A stretch of DNA of 64,000 nt from Sphingomonadales bacterium (lineage in GTDB: Bacteria; Bacteroidota; Bacteroidia; NS11-12g; UBA955), in assembly GCA_016872175.1 (NCBI GenBank), contig VHBA01000004.1, forward strand, positions 1 through 64,000, given 5' to 3'. Position numbers and translations under genes: made by a program. This document shows, piece after piece, positions 9,638 through 17,876 of this stretch; position 1 is the first letter of the stretch, and each line of letters starts with the position of its first letter. Below the pieces are notes generated by a model, which was not told the origin of the DNA, ran no database searches, and worked only from the letters and a program-made list of their open reading frames with translations.

Positions 9638-10609
9638 TTAATGTGCCCGTTGGTTAAGCCATTGCGCAAGACCACGCAAAGCACCGGTTTGCACTCCCAA
9701 AACATCCAATGCCTGTAAATCTTCCATGGATTTTTCATGGAATGTATCAGCTTTGGCTTTTAATTTCTTGTCAAGTTCCATCTCACACCACAACAACAGC
9801 GTTGGGTTCACCCGGTCTGTTCCGCTGTGTCTGCTCCATAAATCTTCCGTTGCTCCTTGCGGATTGCCATGTATATAAAGCCATGTTTTCTTGCCTTCGG
9901 CAATATCACCTCCGGCTACTTTGCCCGTTTGCGCGGGATCACCAAAGGCATCCAGCCAGTCGTCATTAAGCTGAAAACACAGGCCCATGTTAATGGCAAA
10001 ATCGTATAATAGCTTTTGGACTTTACTATCAGCACCGGCACAAATGCCTCCGCCTTGCAGGCTGCAACCCAGCAATACTGCAGTTTTCAAACGAATCATT
10101 TCAAGATAATCCGCTTCTGTTATGTTGTTTTTCGTCGCTGAATCCATGTCCATCTGCTGTCCCTCGCAAACTTCACGGGCGGTTTTTGAAAGCAACTGCA
10201 GTAATTCCATTTTGTGAGCATAACCCGAGTTAAGCAATCCCTCGTAAACAGCAATCAGCATGTTGTCACCTGACAAAATACCTTCTGCAATGCCCCATTT
10301 TTCATGCACAGTGGCCATACCTCGGCGGGTAGAGGCATTGTCCATAATATCATCATGAACCAAGGTAAAATTGTGAAAGACTTCCACTAAGTGTCCCCAC
10401 AGAAGAGCATCTTTAGCATCGCCACCACAGGCTTCTGCACCCAATAAAGCAAGGAGCGGTCTTACACGCTTTCCACCCAGTCCCATGATGTAATTCATAG
10501 GCTCGTAAAGCGTTTCAGGGTTTCCGGTAAATTTATTTTTTACCAGATAATCAGCATACAGTGCAGATAAATGCTTGAGGTTTTCCAACTGCGCGAAGTT
10601 ACAAAACAA
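9638..10609 (-). CDS. Polyprenyl (farnesyl/geranylgeranyl) diphosphate synthase
   Basis: A trans-isoprenyl diphosphate synthase of up to 323 residues. The first Asp-rich motif is HDDIMDNASTRRG (Asp 86, 87, 90) and the second is LNDDWLDAFGD (Asp 216, 217, 220); the GGKRVRP segment binds isopentenyl diphosphate. The enzyme condenses IPP with an allylic diphosphate. Two residues before the first motif the chain is small or aliphatic, and the product length cannot be assigned safely. The start is uncertain: the frame upstream has no ATG, so translation must begin at TTG 10609 or at a nearby TTG about seven codons inside (before ENLKHLSAL). Confidence 0.88.
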   Translation of the reverse strand: MFCNFAQLENLKHLSALYADYLVKNKFTGNPETLYEPMNYIMGLGGKRVRPLLALLGAEACGGDAKDALLWGHLVEVFHNFTLVHDDIMDNASTRRGMATVHEKWGIAEGILSGDNMLIAVYEGLLNSGYAHKMELLQLLSKTAREVCEGQQMDMDSATKNNITEADYLEMIRLKTAVLLGCSLQGGGICAGADSKVQKLLYDFAINMGLCFQLNDDWLDAFGDPAQTGKVAGGDIAEGKKTWLYIHGNPQGATEDLWSRHSGTDRVNPTLLLWCEMELDKKLKAKADTFHEKSMEDLQALDVLGVQTGALRGLAQWLNQRAH

Positions 10610-10703
10610 AGGCGTCTTTCTTAAACAGGGCAGAACCGGTGGAAAAGAAGCATGACAGCTATAGCCTTGGGTATGCCAATTTTATCCTTACTTTGTAACA
10701 ACA

Positions 10704-12074
10704 ATGCGCGTTTATCCCAATATTTTAAAAACCATTGGCAACACGCCTCTGGTGAAAATCAACCGCATCACCCGCGATTTGCCGTGTGAAGTTTATGCCA
10801 AGGTAGAAACCGTAAACCCCGGAAATTCCATCAAGGACCGCATGGCCCTGAAAATGATTGAAGATGCCGAAAAATCCGGATTACTAAAGCCCGGCGGAAC
10901 CATCGTAGAAGGCACCAGTGGCAATACAGGAATGGGACTTGCCATTGCGGCTGTCATTAAAGGTTATAAGTGCATCTTTACCACTACTGATAAGCAAAGC
11001 AAGGAAAAGGTAGACGCTTTGAAAGCCTTTGGTGCTGAGGTAATTGTTTGTCCCACCGATGTAGAACCCGAAGATCCGCGCAGCTATTATAGTGTGAGCA
11101 CCCGTTTGGCAAAGGAAATTCCCAATGCCTGGAAGCCCAATCAATATGATAATCTTAGCAATTCACAGGCACATTACGAACAAACAGGCCCGGAAATATG
11201 GGAGCAAACCGAAGGTAAAATAACGCATCTTGTAGTTGGCGTAGGAACGGGCGGTACAATCTGCGGAACCGGGAAATATCTTAAAGAGAAAAACCCGGAC
11301 ATTCAGGTGCTTGGGATTGATACCTTTGGATCTGTATTCAAGAAGTACAAGGAAACCGGTATTTTTGATAAAAACGAAATCTATCCCTATATCACAGAAG
11401 GGATAGGAGAAGACTTTCTGCCTGCAAACGTGGATTTTAATATTATCGACTACTTCGAAAAAGTAACCGATAAGGATGCTGCCGTAATGACACGCCGCAT
11501 TCCACGCGAAGAAGGCATTTTTGTGGGAAATAGTGCCGGTTCGGCCATGGCAGGTTTAATGCAAATGTCTAGTCGATTTAAAAAAGGCGATGTGGTGGTG
11601 GTGATTTTCCACGATCACGGCACTCGGTATCTCGGAAAAATGTTTAATGATGATTGGATGAGAGATCGCGGTTTTCTTCCTGCATCGCCCAAAGTCCTGG
11701 CGTTGGACTTGGTGAAAGGTCACAGCCATTTGCCCTTGCTGACCATTAAAGAAACCGACACCTGCGAAACCGCATTTGCACTGATGCAGAAATATGGGAT
11801 TTCTCAAGTTCCGGTGTTGGATGAAAACAAGAATTTTTCGGGTGCGCTGGAAGATGCCGGTTTATATGCAGCCATGCTCAAAAACCGCGATCTAATGCAG
11901 TCGCAGGTAAAAGAGGTGATGCGAAAACCTTTTCCCATCGTTTCTTATTCCGATACCATTGACCATGTCTCATCTTTAATTAACAAAGACAATAATGCTG
12001 TTTTAATGATGGATTTGGGGGGCAACTGGCACATCATCACACGCTATGATGTGATTGATGCGATGAGTGAATAA
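10704..12074 (+). CDS. Cystathionine beta-synthase (PLP domain plus CBS pair)
   Basis: 456 residues. The N-terminal fold-type II PLP domain has IGNTPLVKI, the Schiff-base lysine at about residue 44 in NPGNSIKDR, the EGTSGNTGMGL phosphate-side loop and GVGTGGTICGTG. Residues about 335-456 form a pair of CBS domains, including TAFALMQKYGISQVPVLD and VIDAM at the end. This combination of cysteine-synthase fold and CBS pair is the bacterial cystathionine beta-synthase arrangement, which condenses serine with homocysteine; O-acetylserine sulfhydrylase activity cannot be excluded. A near-consensus -7 element (TTACTTTG) lies about 8 bases before the ATG. The CBS pair suggests nucleotide or SAM-like allosteric control. 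Confidence 0.88.
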   Translation: MRVYPNILKTIGNTPLVKINRITRDLPCEVYAKVETVNPGNSIKDRMALKMIEDAEKSGLLKPGGTIVEGTSGNTGMGLAIAAVIKGYKCIFTTTDKQSKEKVDALKAFGAEVIVCPTDVEPEDPRSYYSVSTRLAKEIPNAWKPNQYDNLSNSQAHYEQTGPEIWEQTEGKITHLVVGVGTGGTICGTGKYLKEKNPDIQVLGIDTFGSVFKKYKETGIFDKNEIYPYITEGIGEDFLPANVDFNIIDYFEKVTDKDAAVMTRRIPREEGIFVGNSAGSAMAGLMQMSSRFKKGDVVVVIFHDHGTRYLGKMFNDDWMRDRGFLPASPKVLALDLVKGHSHLPLLTIKETDTCETAFALMQKYGISQVPVLDENKNFSGALEDAGLYAAMLKNRDLMQSQVKEVMRKPFPIVSYSDTIDHVSSLINKDNNAVLMMDLGGNWHIITRYDVIDAMSE

Positions 12075-12083
12075 TGCACTGTC

Positions 12084-12644
12084 ATGCTCAGATTCATTGT
12101 CATCCTTGTTTTACCTTTGATACTCGTCTTTAGTTGCGACCCCTGCGGTAAGGGCTATAATCCGAGGAGAAAAATATCAGGATTTAGGATTACCGCGTCA
12201 GACAGCACTGCAAAATATCTCGATCAGGACAGTGCTTTCATTCAGGCAGACACGGCCTTCTTCAGGATTCAATTTGAAGTAATACCCGTTGCAGCTGCGT
12301 CTCATTCGTTTGAGTTTATTTCAACCGCTACAGCCTTTAGTCTTGTAGAGCCTTATTTGATTTATACCATTGACAGTATTGCAGTCGTTACCGTTGATGC
12401 GTGGGATACAAACCATCCTGCATTGTCAAATATTTCTGAATATGTAACATCTAAAAAACAATTGGGCACTTTAGGGCCTGTTGATACAACCTTTAGTCAA
12501 TATAATGGAAGTGTTAAAAGCGACCGTTGGTTTTACCGGGCAATAACTGGTTTGGAATTCATACATTGCCGGTTTCAAGAAAGGGAAGGTTTTATGTTTG
12601 GTTACGGCTTTCAAACGGAGCAGTATTTAAGTCCAATGAGTTGA
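12084..12644 (+). CDS. Hypothetical lipoprotein
   Basis: 186 residues that I do not recognise. The N-terminus MLRFIVILVLPLILVFSC is a lipoprotein signal with the lipobox LVFSC; the mature part would start at Cys18 followed by DPCGKGYNPRRK. The body is beta-rich, without a visible catalytic motif. It starts 9 bases after the cystathionine beta-synthase stop and may be cotranscribed with it, but a shared function is not implied. Confidence 0.7.
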   Translation: MLRFIVILVLPLILVFSCDPCGKGYNPRRKISGFRITASDSTAKYLDQDSAFIQADTAFFRIQFEVIPVAAASHSFEFISTATAFSLVEPYLIYTIDSIAVVTVDAWDTNHPALSNISEYVTSKKQLGTLGPVDTTFSQYNGSVKSDRWFYRAITGLEFIHCRFQEREGFMFGYGFQTEQYLSPMS

Positions 12645-12671
12645 AACTGGTTGAATAATTGGTAGTTAGAA

Positions 12672-13454
12672 ATGCGACAATTGGTCGATCAAATGGGGCG
12701 AACCGTATGGGTTCCAGAAACCCCAAAGCGGGTTGTTTCCTTGGTGCCAAGCCAAACAGAGCTTTTGTATGATTTAGGCCTCAAAGATATTATAGCTGGG
12801 CAAACCCAATACTGCATCCATCCCCAAAATCACTTTGAGTTCGCAACAAAGGTTGGTGGCACAAAAAAGCTCAACATTCAGGTTATCCGAGACATTAAAC
12901 CTGATTTGATTATTGGCAACAAAGAAGAAAATGAGCAATCGCAGATTCAGGAACTTGAAAACGAATTTCCGGTTTGGATGAGTGATATATTCAACCTGAA
13001 TGACGCATTGAACATGATTAAAGCGCTGGGAGCCATCTTTAATCTTTCAGAAAAAGCAGACGTTATGGCTTTTGAAATTGAACAGGGCTTTTCAGTACTT
13101 AAAAACAGTAATGTAAAGACTAAAACTGCCTTGTATTTCATCTGGAGAAAACCTTTTATGGTAGCCGGAAGAAATACCTTTATCAATAACATGCTGCAAT
13201 GCTGCGGTTTGGAAAATGCCATTTCAGATCCCGATTCAAGGTATCCGCAATTGAGCGCAGAAATAATTTCATCGTTAAAACCCGATTGTATGTTGCTTTC
13301 TTCTGAACCTTATCCCTTTAAAGAAAAACATATTGCCGAATTGGCCGTATTATGCCCTAATGCTACCATCAATATTGTTGATGGTGAAATGTTTAGCTGG
13401 TATGGCAGCCGGCTGTTGAAGGCGCCGGATTATTTCAGCAATTTGATTACGTAA
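12672..13454 (+). CDS. BtuF-like ABC-type metal/cobalamin receptor without signal peptide
   Basis: 260 residues of the helical-backbone periplasmic metal receptor family (BtuF/FhuD type): the N-terminal RVVSLVPSQTELLYDLGL, KPDLIIGNKEENE and KPDCMLLSSEPYPFKEKH are characteristic. Family members normally deliver cobalamin, heme or siderophores to an ABC permease. Here the chain begins MRQLVDQMGRTVWVPETPKRV, directly at the mature fold, with no hydrophobic signal, and no permease or ATPase gene lies beside it. It may be cytoplasmic or use another export signal; I cannot decide which. Confidence 0.8.
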   Translation: MRQLVDQMGRTVWVPETPKRVVSLVPSQTELLYDLGLKDIIAGQTQYCIHPQNHFEFATKVGGTKKLNIQVIRDIKPDLIIGNKEENEQSQIQELENEFPVWMSDIFNLNDALNMIKALGAIFNLSEKADVMAFEIEQGFSVLKNSNVKTKTALYFIWRKPFMVAGRNTFINNMLQCCGLENAISDPDSRYPQLSAEIISSLKPDCMLLSSEPYPFKEKHIAELAVLCPNATINIVDGEMFSWYGSRLLKAPDYFSNLIT

Positions 13455-13543
13455 TTATTATCGAATTCTGTTTGCTGCATTATTTAATTGTATTGTGTAT
13501 TTAATGTGAAATGCAGCTTGTGAAACGCCATGAAATTTGAATC

Positions 13544-13765
13544 ATGGAAAAAAATATATGCAGTCACTGCGGATCGCACGGAATGATCCTAAACCTTCAT
13601 GGATGCTACCATTGCTCGGTTTGTAAATGTGTAATTTTTCAGGAGCAGGATGTACAAGAGCAAGATTTGTTTGATGAAGACCATACTGAAACGGATTATC
13701 TATCCAGGGTGTCTTTTCATACCGACAACAACCGCTTCGTAATGGGTTATGCCGCCGGCATGTGA
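13544..13765 (+). CDS. Small zinc-ribbon protein 1
   Basis: 73 residues starting at the ATG at 13544. The N-terminal part carries a CSHCG...HCSVC pair of CxxC knuckles with a conserved GxxG...H spacing between them (22 residues from first to last Cys), i.e. a probable zinc ribbon. The C-terminal part is acidic, with repeated QEQD. No family name is known to me. The next small gene encodes a clear paralogue of the ribbon, in the same frame, after the TGA at 13763. No promoter consensus is clear. Confidence 0.65.
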   Translation: MEKNICSHCGSHGMILNLHGCYHCSVCKCVIFQEQDVQEQDLFDEDHTETDYLSRVSFHTDNNRFVMGYAAGM

Positions 13766-13810
13766 CCAATTTGTGTATTAGCTGTCATTGGCAGCACTTT
13801 CCTTCGTATT

Positions 13811-13987
13811 GTGAAACCTACGCATTGCGATTTTTGCGGCCTTCAGGGCGACATGGTTTTTGTGCACAGCCATTATCAGTGTCCGCGTTGTGGTATCAAT
13901 GTTGCACCCTGTTGTCAGGGAGAACAATGCGAGTGGGAGGAAACAACCAATAGGGAGGATGCTGACCCCGAAACCAATCAGGCCTAA
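13811..13987 (+). CDS. Small zinc-ribbon protein 2 (paralogue of the preceding gene)
   Basis: 58 residues from the GTG at 13811 to the TAA at 13985. The protein has CDFCG...YQCPRCG knuckles followed by CCQGEQC, so seven Cys in 58 residues. Aligned with the preceding gene, both show C-x2-C-G-x2-G-x5-H-x2-Y-x-C-x2-C with identical spacing, which argues strongly that both are real and arose by tandem duplication. The frame is open upstream to the TGA of the first gene (15 codons), but the hydrophobic stretch there is unlike a ribbon, so GTG 13811 is the probable start. It lies 72 bases upstream of rpsA. Confidence 0.65.
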   Translation: MKPTHCDFCGLQGDMVFVHSHYQCPRCGINVAPCCQGEQCEWEETTNREDADPETNQA

Positions 13988-14025
13988 AAAACCTGATTTT
14001 TCTTTTTTTATTAAATAGTAATGTT

Positions 14026-14033
14026 TATTTTTG
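14026..14033 (+). promoter_or_regulatory. -7 promoter element of rpsA (TATTTTTG)
   Basis: An exact TAnnTTTG match 26 bases before the TTG start. It predicts a short leader of roughly 20 bases that just includes the Shine-Dalgarno sequence. Confidence 0.55.
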
Positions 14034-14042
14034 CCGCCCCTT

Positions 14043-14050
14043 AAAGGAGG
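14043..14050 (+). promoter_or_regulatory. Strong Shine-Dalgarno sequence of rpsA (AAAGGAGG)
   Basis: AAAGGAGG ends 9 bases before the TTG at 14060 and is fully complementary to a canonical anti-Shine-Dalgarno. Most genes in this window lack any such sequence, as is usual in Bacteroidota. It decides the TTG start of rpsA. Confidence 0.75.
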
Positions 14051-14059
14051 AACTATTCA

Positions 14060-16201
14060 TTGAGTAACGATCAAATTCAAAACCCGGAAGAAGTAGCGTC
14101 CGAAGTTGTAGCTGCGCCTTCCACCACAGAAACTACCAAATCATCTAAAAAAGCAGAAGCACCTAAGTCAAATCATGATGATTTTGATTGGGATGCAGAC
14201 GAAGCCGGTTTCCAGACCTACAATTCTGATGAAAAGAAGAAGCTGGAAGACGCCTACATGCAATCTTTTAACCCAGTTGCTGAAAAGCAGGTGGTTAAAG
14301 GCCGTGTAGTAGCCATTAACGACAAATACGTTGTTGTAAACATCGGCTTTAAGAGTGATGGTATGGTTTCACGTCAGGAATTCAGGGATATGCCCGATCT
14401 GGCCGTTGGCGACGAAATTGAAGTATTTGTTGATATCGCCGAAGACCGTTTGGGTCAGCTTATTCTCAGCCACCGTAAGGCTATGCAGGAAACTGCCTGG
14501 GACAAAATTATTGAAGCCCACAATTCTGACACCGTGGTTACCGGTTATGTTCGTTCTCGTACCAAAGGCGGTTTGGTTGTAGATGTTTTTGGCATCGATA
14601 CCTTCCTGCCCGGTTCACAAATTGATACCAAACCTGTACGCGACTACGACCAGTATGTTGGCAAGAACATGGACTTTAAAGTGGTAAAAATCAACGATGT
14701 GTTTAAAAATGTCGTTGTGAGCCACAAAGCGCTGATCGAAGACGATATCGAAGCACAGAAATCTGAGATCCTGAGCAAACTTGAAAAAGGCCAGGTAATT
14801 GAAGGTGAAGTTAAAAACATGACTTCATTCGGTGTATTCGTTGATCTCGGCGGTATTGACGGCCTGCTGCATATCACCGATATCAGCTGGGGTCGCATCA
14901 ATCATCCTGAAGAGGTTCTCAAACTTGGCGATAAAATCAATGTGGCCATCCTTGATTACGATGATAGCAAGAAGCGTATTTCACTGGGTCTTAAACAGCT
15001 CACGGCCCACCCATGGGACAGCCTGGCCGGTGCTATTGCCGAAGGCAGCAAGGTTAAAGGTAAAGTTGTGAGTGTTGCAGATTATGGTGCGTTCATTGAA
15101 ATCAGCACCGGTGTTGAAGGTTTGGTTCACGTAAGTGAAATGAGCTGGAGCAGCCACCTGCGAAATCCTTCAGAATATCTGAAAGTAGGCGAGGAGGTTG
15201 AAGCACTTGTATTAAACCTCGCCCGCAATGAGCACAAAATGAGCCTGGGCATTAAGCAATTAACGCCTGATCCATGGGTTACTATTGAAAACAAATATGC
15301 CTTGGGAACTAAGCACAGCGGGATAGTTAAAAATCTTACCTCTTACGGTCTGTTCCTTGAACTTGAAGAAGGCATTGATGGTCTTGTTCACGTGAGCGAT
15401 CTTAGCTGGAACAAGAAAATCAAACACCCAAGTGAGTTCGTTAAAAAAGGCGAAAAACTGGATGTTATTGTACTAGAAGTAGACAAAGAAAACCGTCGTT
15501 TGAGCCTAGGCCACAAACAACTGGAAGAAAATCCATGGGATACATTTGAAACTATATTTACTGTTGGTTCAGTTCATGAAGGCACAGTGATGAACATCAA
15601 CGATAAAGGCGCTACCATTCAGATGCAGTATGGCGTTGAAGCTTTTGCTCCTTCCCGTCACATCAAGAAAACAGGAAACGCTGCTGTGAAAGAAGACGAA
15701 AGTCTTGAGTTTGAAGTAATTGAATTCAGCAAAGACAGCAAGCGCATTATCGTTAGCTACACCAATACCTGGAAGGCTGCAGAAAAAGCCAAAAACGAAG
15801 CTGAAGATAAGTCTCGCGACAAGGCCCGTAAGAATGCCAGCAAAGCGGTTAAGAAAATTAACCAAAATGCACAGGCTACCACCATGGGTGAACTCGATGC
15901 ACTCAGCGAATTGAGGGCTAAATTTGCTCAGGCCGAAAAAACCGAAAAAGCAGCTCCGAAAGCAGCTGAAGCACCCAAAAAAGAAGAAGCGGCTGCTCCT
16001 GTTACTGAAACCGGTAAAGATCTTAAAGATATAGCCGGAGTAGGACCTGCAGCTGTTAAGAAAATGAATGCCCTGGGCATCAATTCTGTGTCCGATCTAA
16101 TTGCTCTGAACGAAGAAAAAATTGCCGCCCTGGTAGAAAAGGACAGCAAAACCTCTGCCGATCAGTGGAGCAAGTGGGTTGAAGGCGCAAAGGCACTGTA
16201 A
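14060..16201 (+). CDS. rpsA: 30S ribosomal protein S1 with C-terminal helix-hairpin-helix extension
   Basis: 713 residues. After an acidic N-terminus there are six S1 (OB-fold) domains between about residues 78 and 570, readable from repeats such as GEVKNMTSFGVFVDL, GKVVSVADYGAFIEI and GIVKNLTSYGLFLEL, each ending in SLGLKQL-like segments. Domain 6 is more divergent, as usual. A Lys/Ala/Glu-rich linker follows, and the last 60 residues form a helix-hairpin-helix-like domain (DIAGVGPAAVKKMNALGI, then SVSDLIAL) that enterobacterial S1 lacks. The protein binds mRNA on the 30S subunit. The start is TTG, supported by the strong Shine-Dalgarno and by the MSND N-terminus. A terminator follows. Confidence 0.95.
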   Translation: MSNDQIQNPEEVASEVVAAPSTTETTKSSKKAEAPKSNHDDFDWDADEAGFQTYNSDEKKKLEDAYMQSFNPVAEKQVVKGRVVAINDKYVVVNIGFKSDGMVSRQEFRDMPDLAVGDEIEVFVDIAEDRLGQLILSHRKAMQETAWDKIIEAHNSDTVVTGYVRSRTKGGLVVDVFGIDTFLPGSQIDTKPVRDYDQYVGKNMDFKVVKINDVFKNVVVSHKALIEDDIEAQKSEILSKLEKGQVIEGEVKNMTSFGVFVDLGGIDGLLHITDISWGRINHPEEVLKLGDKINVAILDYDDSKKRISLGLKQLTAHPWDSLAGAIAEGSKVKGKVVSVADYGAFIEISTGVEGLVHVSEMSWSSHLRNPSEYLKVGEEVEALVLNLARNEHKMSLGIKQLTPDPWVTIENKYALGTKHSGIVKNLTSYGLFLELEEGIDGLVHVSDLSWNKKIKHPSEFVKKGEKLDVIVLEVDKENRRLSLGHKQLEENPWDTFETIFTVGSVHEGTVMNINDKGATIQMQYGVEAFAPSRHIKKTGNAAVKEDESLEFEVIEFSKDSKRIIVSYTNTWKAAEKAKNEAEDKSRDKARKNASKAVKKINQNAQATTMGELDALSELRAKFAQAEKTEKAAPKAAEAPKKEEAAAPVTETGKDLKDIAGVGPAAVKKMNALGINSVSDLIALNEEKIAALVEKDSKTSADQWSKWVEGAKAL

Positions 16202-16224
16202 TTCCAAACTAACTGATTATAAAG

Positions 16225-16252
16225 TCCTCGCTCACAGCGAGGATTTTTTTTC
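16225..16252 (+). terminator. Rho-independent terminator of rpsA
   Basis: TCCTCGCT (16225-16232) pairs with AGCGAGGA (16236-16243) around a CAC loop, followed by a run of at least eight T. Confidence 0.92.
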
Positions 16253-16264
16253 TTTTACAAAGTG

Positions 16265-16272
16265 TAATTTTG
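16265..16272 (+). promoter_or_regulatory. -7 promoter element of the broken T9SS gene (TAATTTTG)
   Basis: An exact TAnnTTTG match; only TTTT separates it from the ATG at 16277, so the transcript would be leaderless or nearly so. Confidence 0.5.
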
Positions 16273-16276
16273 TTTT

Positions 16277-17863
16277 ATGAAAAAAGGAATAGCTAAGATA
16301 ATAATTGTTGCTTTATTATTTAATTATGCGGAAGCGCAGACAATCCCCCAGCGGAATTTTGTTGAAGCTTTTGATGGTATATATGATGGGCTACCTGGTA
16401 TTACAGCGCAAAATAACTTTGCTTTGTATCTTAATAAAAATACCTCTAATGTGGGGGTTCAATTAAAGGCAATGTTTATGGATCCCGATAGTGTTTGGCA
16501 TAAAGAACTCGCCTCTCCATATTTAGATTCCTTAGATTCTACTTGGGGTAACTGGTTTCCTAAAAGCATATCTTATCTTCCTTTTTGAATATGTAAAAGA
16601 GACTCTTCAACTTTTGATAATTTTTCCATCTCAGGAGACAAATATTGTCAATCAACAGGGATTTATACGTATTATTCAACACGGGGCTACCTTTACAAGG
16701 TAAATGATTCCATATTTGATGTAATCAGTATGTTTCTTTCACAAAGGAACGAAAAGGGAACCAAATTTTTACTTCACGTCTATGTTGTAGAAGATAGTAT
16801 CTATTACAGACAGCCGGGTAGTCCTAATAATATCTACCATCGAAATGTAATGGTTGGTTATGTGACAAAACCTCCGGTATTGCCGTCTACAATTGTGGCT
16901 AATCAAAAATATTATTTCTATAACAGATTGAAAATCAAACCTTTTTCTTCTGATAAGCAATTTTCCGTAATTGTTGTAGCTTATGATATCGCAAATGGAA
17001 AATATTTAAATAGCAGTAATTCCAAAAAAGATATAAATTACATTCCTGAAATATGCATTGCAAGTGTTGACTCCCTAAACAGGTGTAATATTATCTGGAA
17101 TCCAACTGAAATTAATGGAAAAGTATATCTTGAGAAAGAAACCAATGTGACCAATAAATATTTGATTGTAGACAGTGCTTTTTCAAGTAAGCCTCGAATC
17201 TTAATTGATTCAAAATCTGATGCTGCTATCAAATCGGAAGCATATCGTCTTAGATTATTGGACACAACCAAGTTGCCGGGCTACAAACGCATTTTATCGG
17301 GTTTTGGAAAACCCCATAGAACAATCCATTTGTCAATAAATAAGGGAACTGGAAATAATTGGAATTTGATATGGTCTAGCTATGAGGGTTTTTCAGTGGT
17401 ATCTTATGATATCTACAGAAGGTTTGGAACGTCTACATGGTCAAAGATTGCTTCTGTCTCAGGTAATGTAAATTCATATACTGATGTAAACGTAAGTGGT
17501 TCAAATGTTGCATACAAAGTGTCCGTAATCGCTCCCAGTGCTTGTGATCCCAATGCGTGGGCCATTTTTAGCAGTGAGTCCAATGTGGCAGATCAAAATT
17601 CAAGCAGGGCAATAGTGTTGAGACGGGAAGATTTATCTGTATATCCCAATCCCACAGATCAAAAATTGAGCATTGTTTCCAACGTAAGATCGGGTTTAAT
17701 GAAGTCTTATGAAATAAGAGATGTAAGCGGTAGGATAATATGCCGAGGTTTAATGAATTGTATGCAGAAAGAACTGGATGTTTCACCGTTGAAACAGGGT
17801 ACATATGTTATTGCAGTGTTTTTTGAAAATGGTGTATTGGATAAGAAATTAATCAAACTGTAA
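16277..17863 (+). pseudogene. T9SS type A cargo protein interrupted by an in-frame TGA
   Basis: One reading frame runs from the ATG at 16277 to the TAA at 17861 and is broken only by a TGA at 16586-16588. The first part (103 residues) supplies a signal peptide (MKKGIAKIIIVALLFNYAEAQ). The second part has no signal but carries a fibronectin-like region (about 17370-17590) and a type IX secretion type A sorting domain at the C-terminus: LSVYPNPTDQKLSIVS, then GTYVIAVFF and KKLIKL. Neither half makes sense alone, so this is best read as one exported protein gene with a nonsense mutation. An alternative is a pair of compensating frameshifts, because another frame is open from 16580 to about 16702. 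A sequencing error is possible. The function of the N-terminal region is unknown. Confidence 0.75.
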
Positions 17864-17876
17864 GCTTCTAATGGAT

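Noticed and set aside
13763-13765. Single fused double zinc-ribbon protein by readthrough of the TGA
   Set aside because: The 15 codons after the TGA encode a hydrophobic stretch unlike the ribbons; duplicate separate genes explain the data better. Being in the same frame has a one-in-three chance.
16586-16588. TGA as a selenocysteine or stop-readthrough site
   Set aside because: TGA is used as a normal stop for many genes here, the protein family has no known selenocysteine position, and no recoding hairpin is evident by eye.
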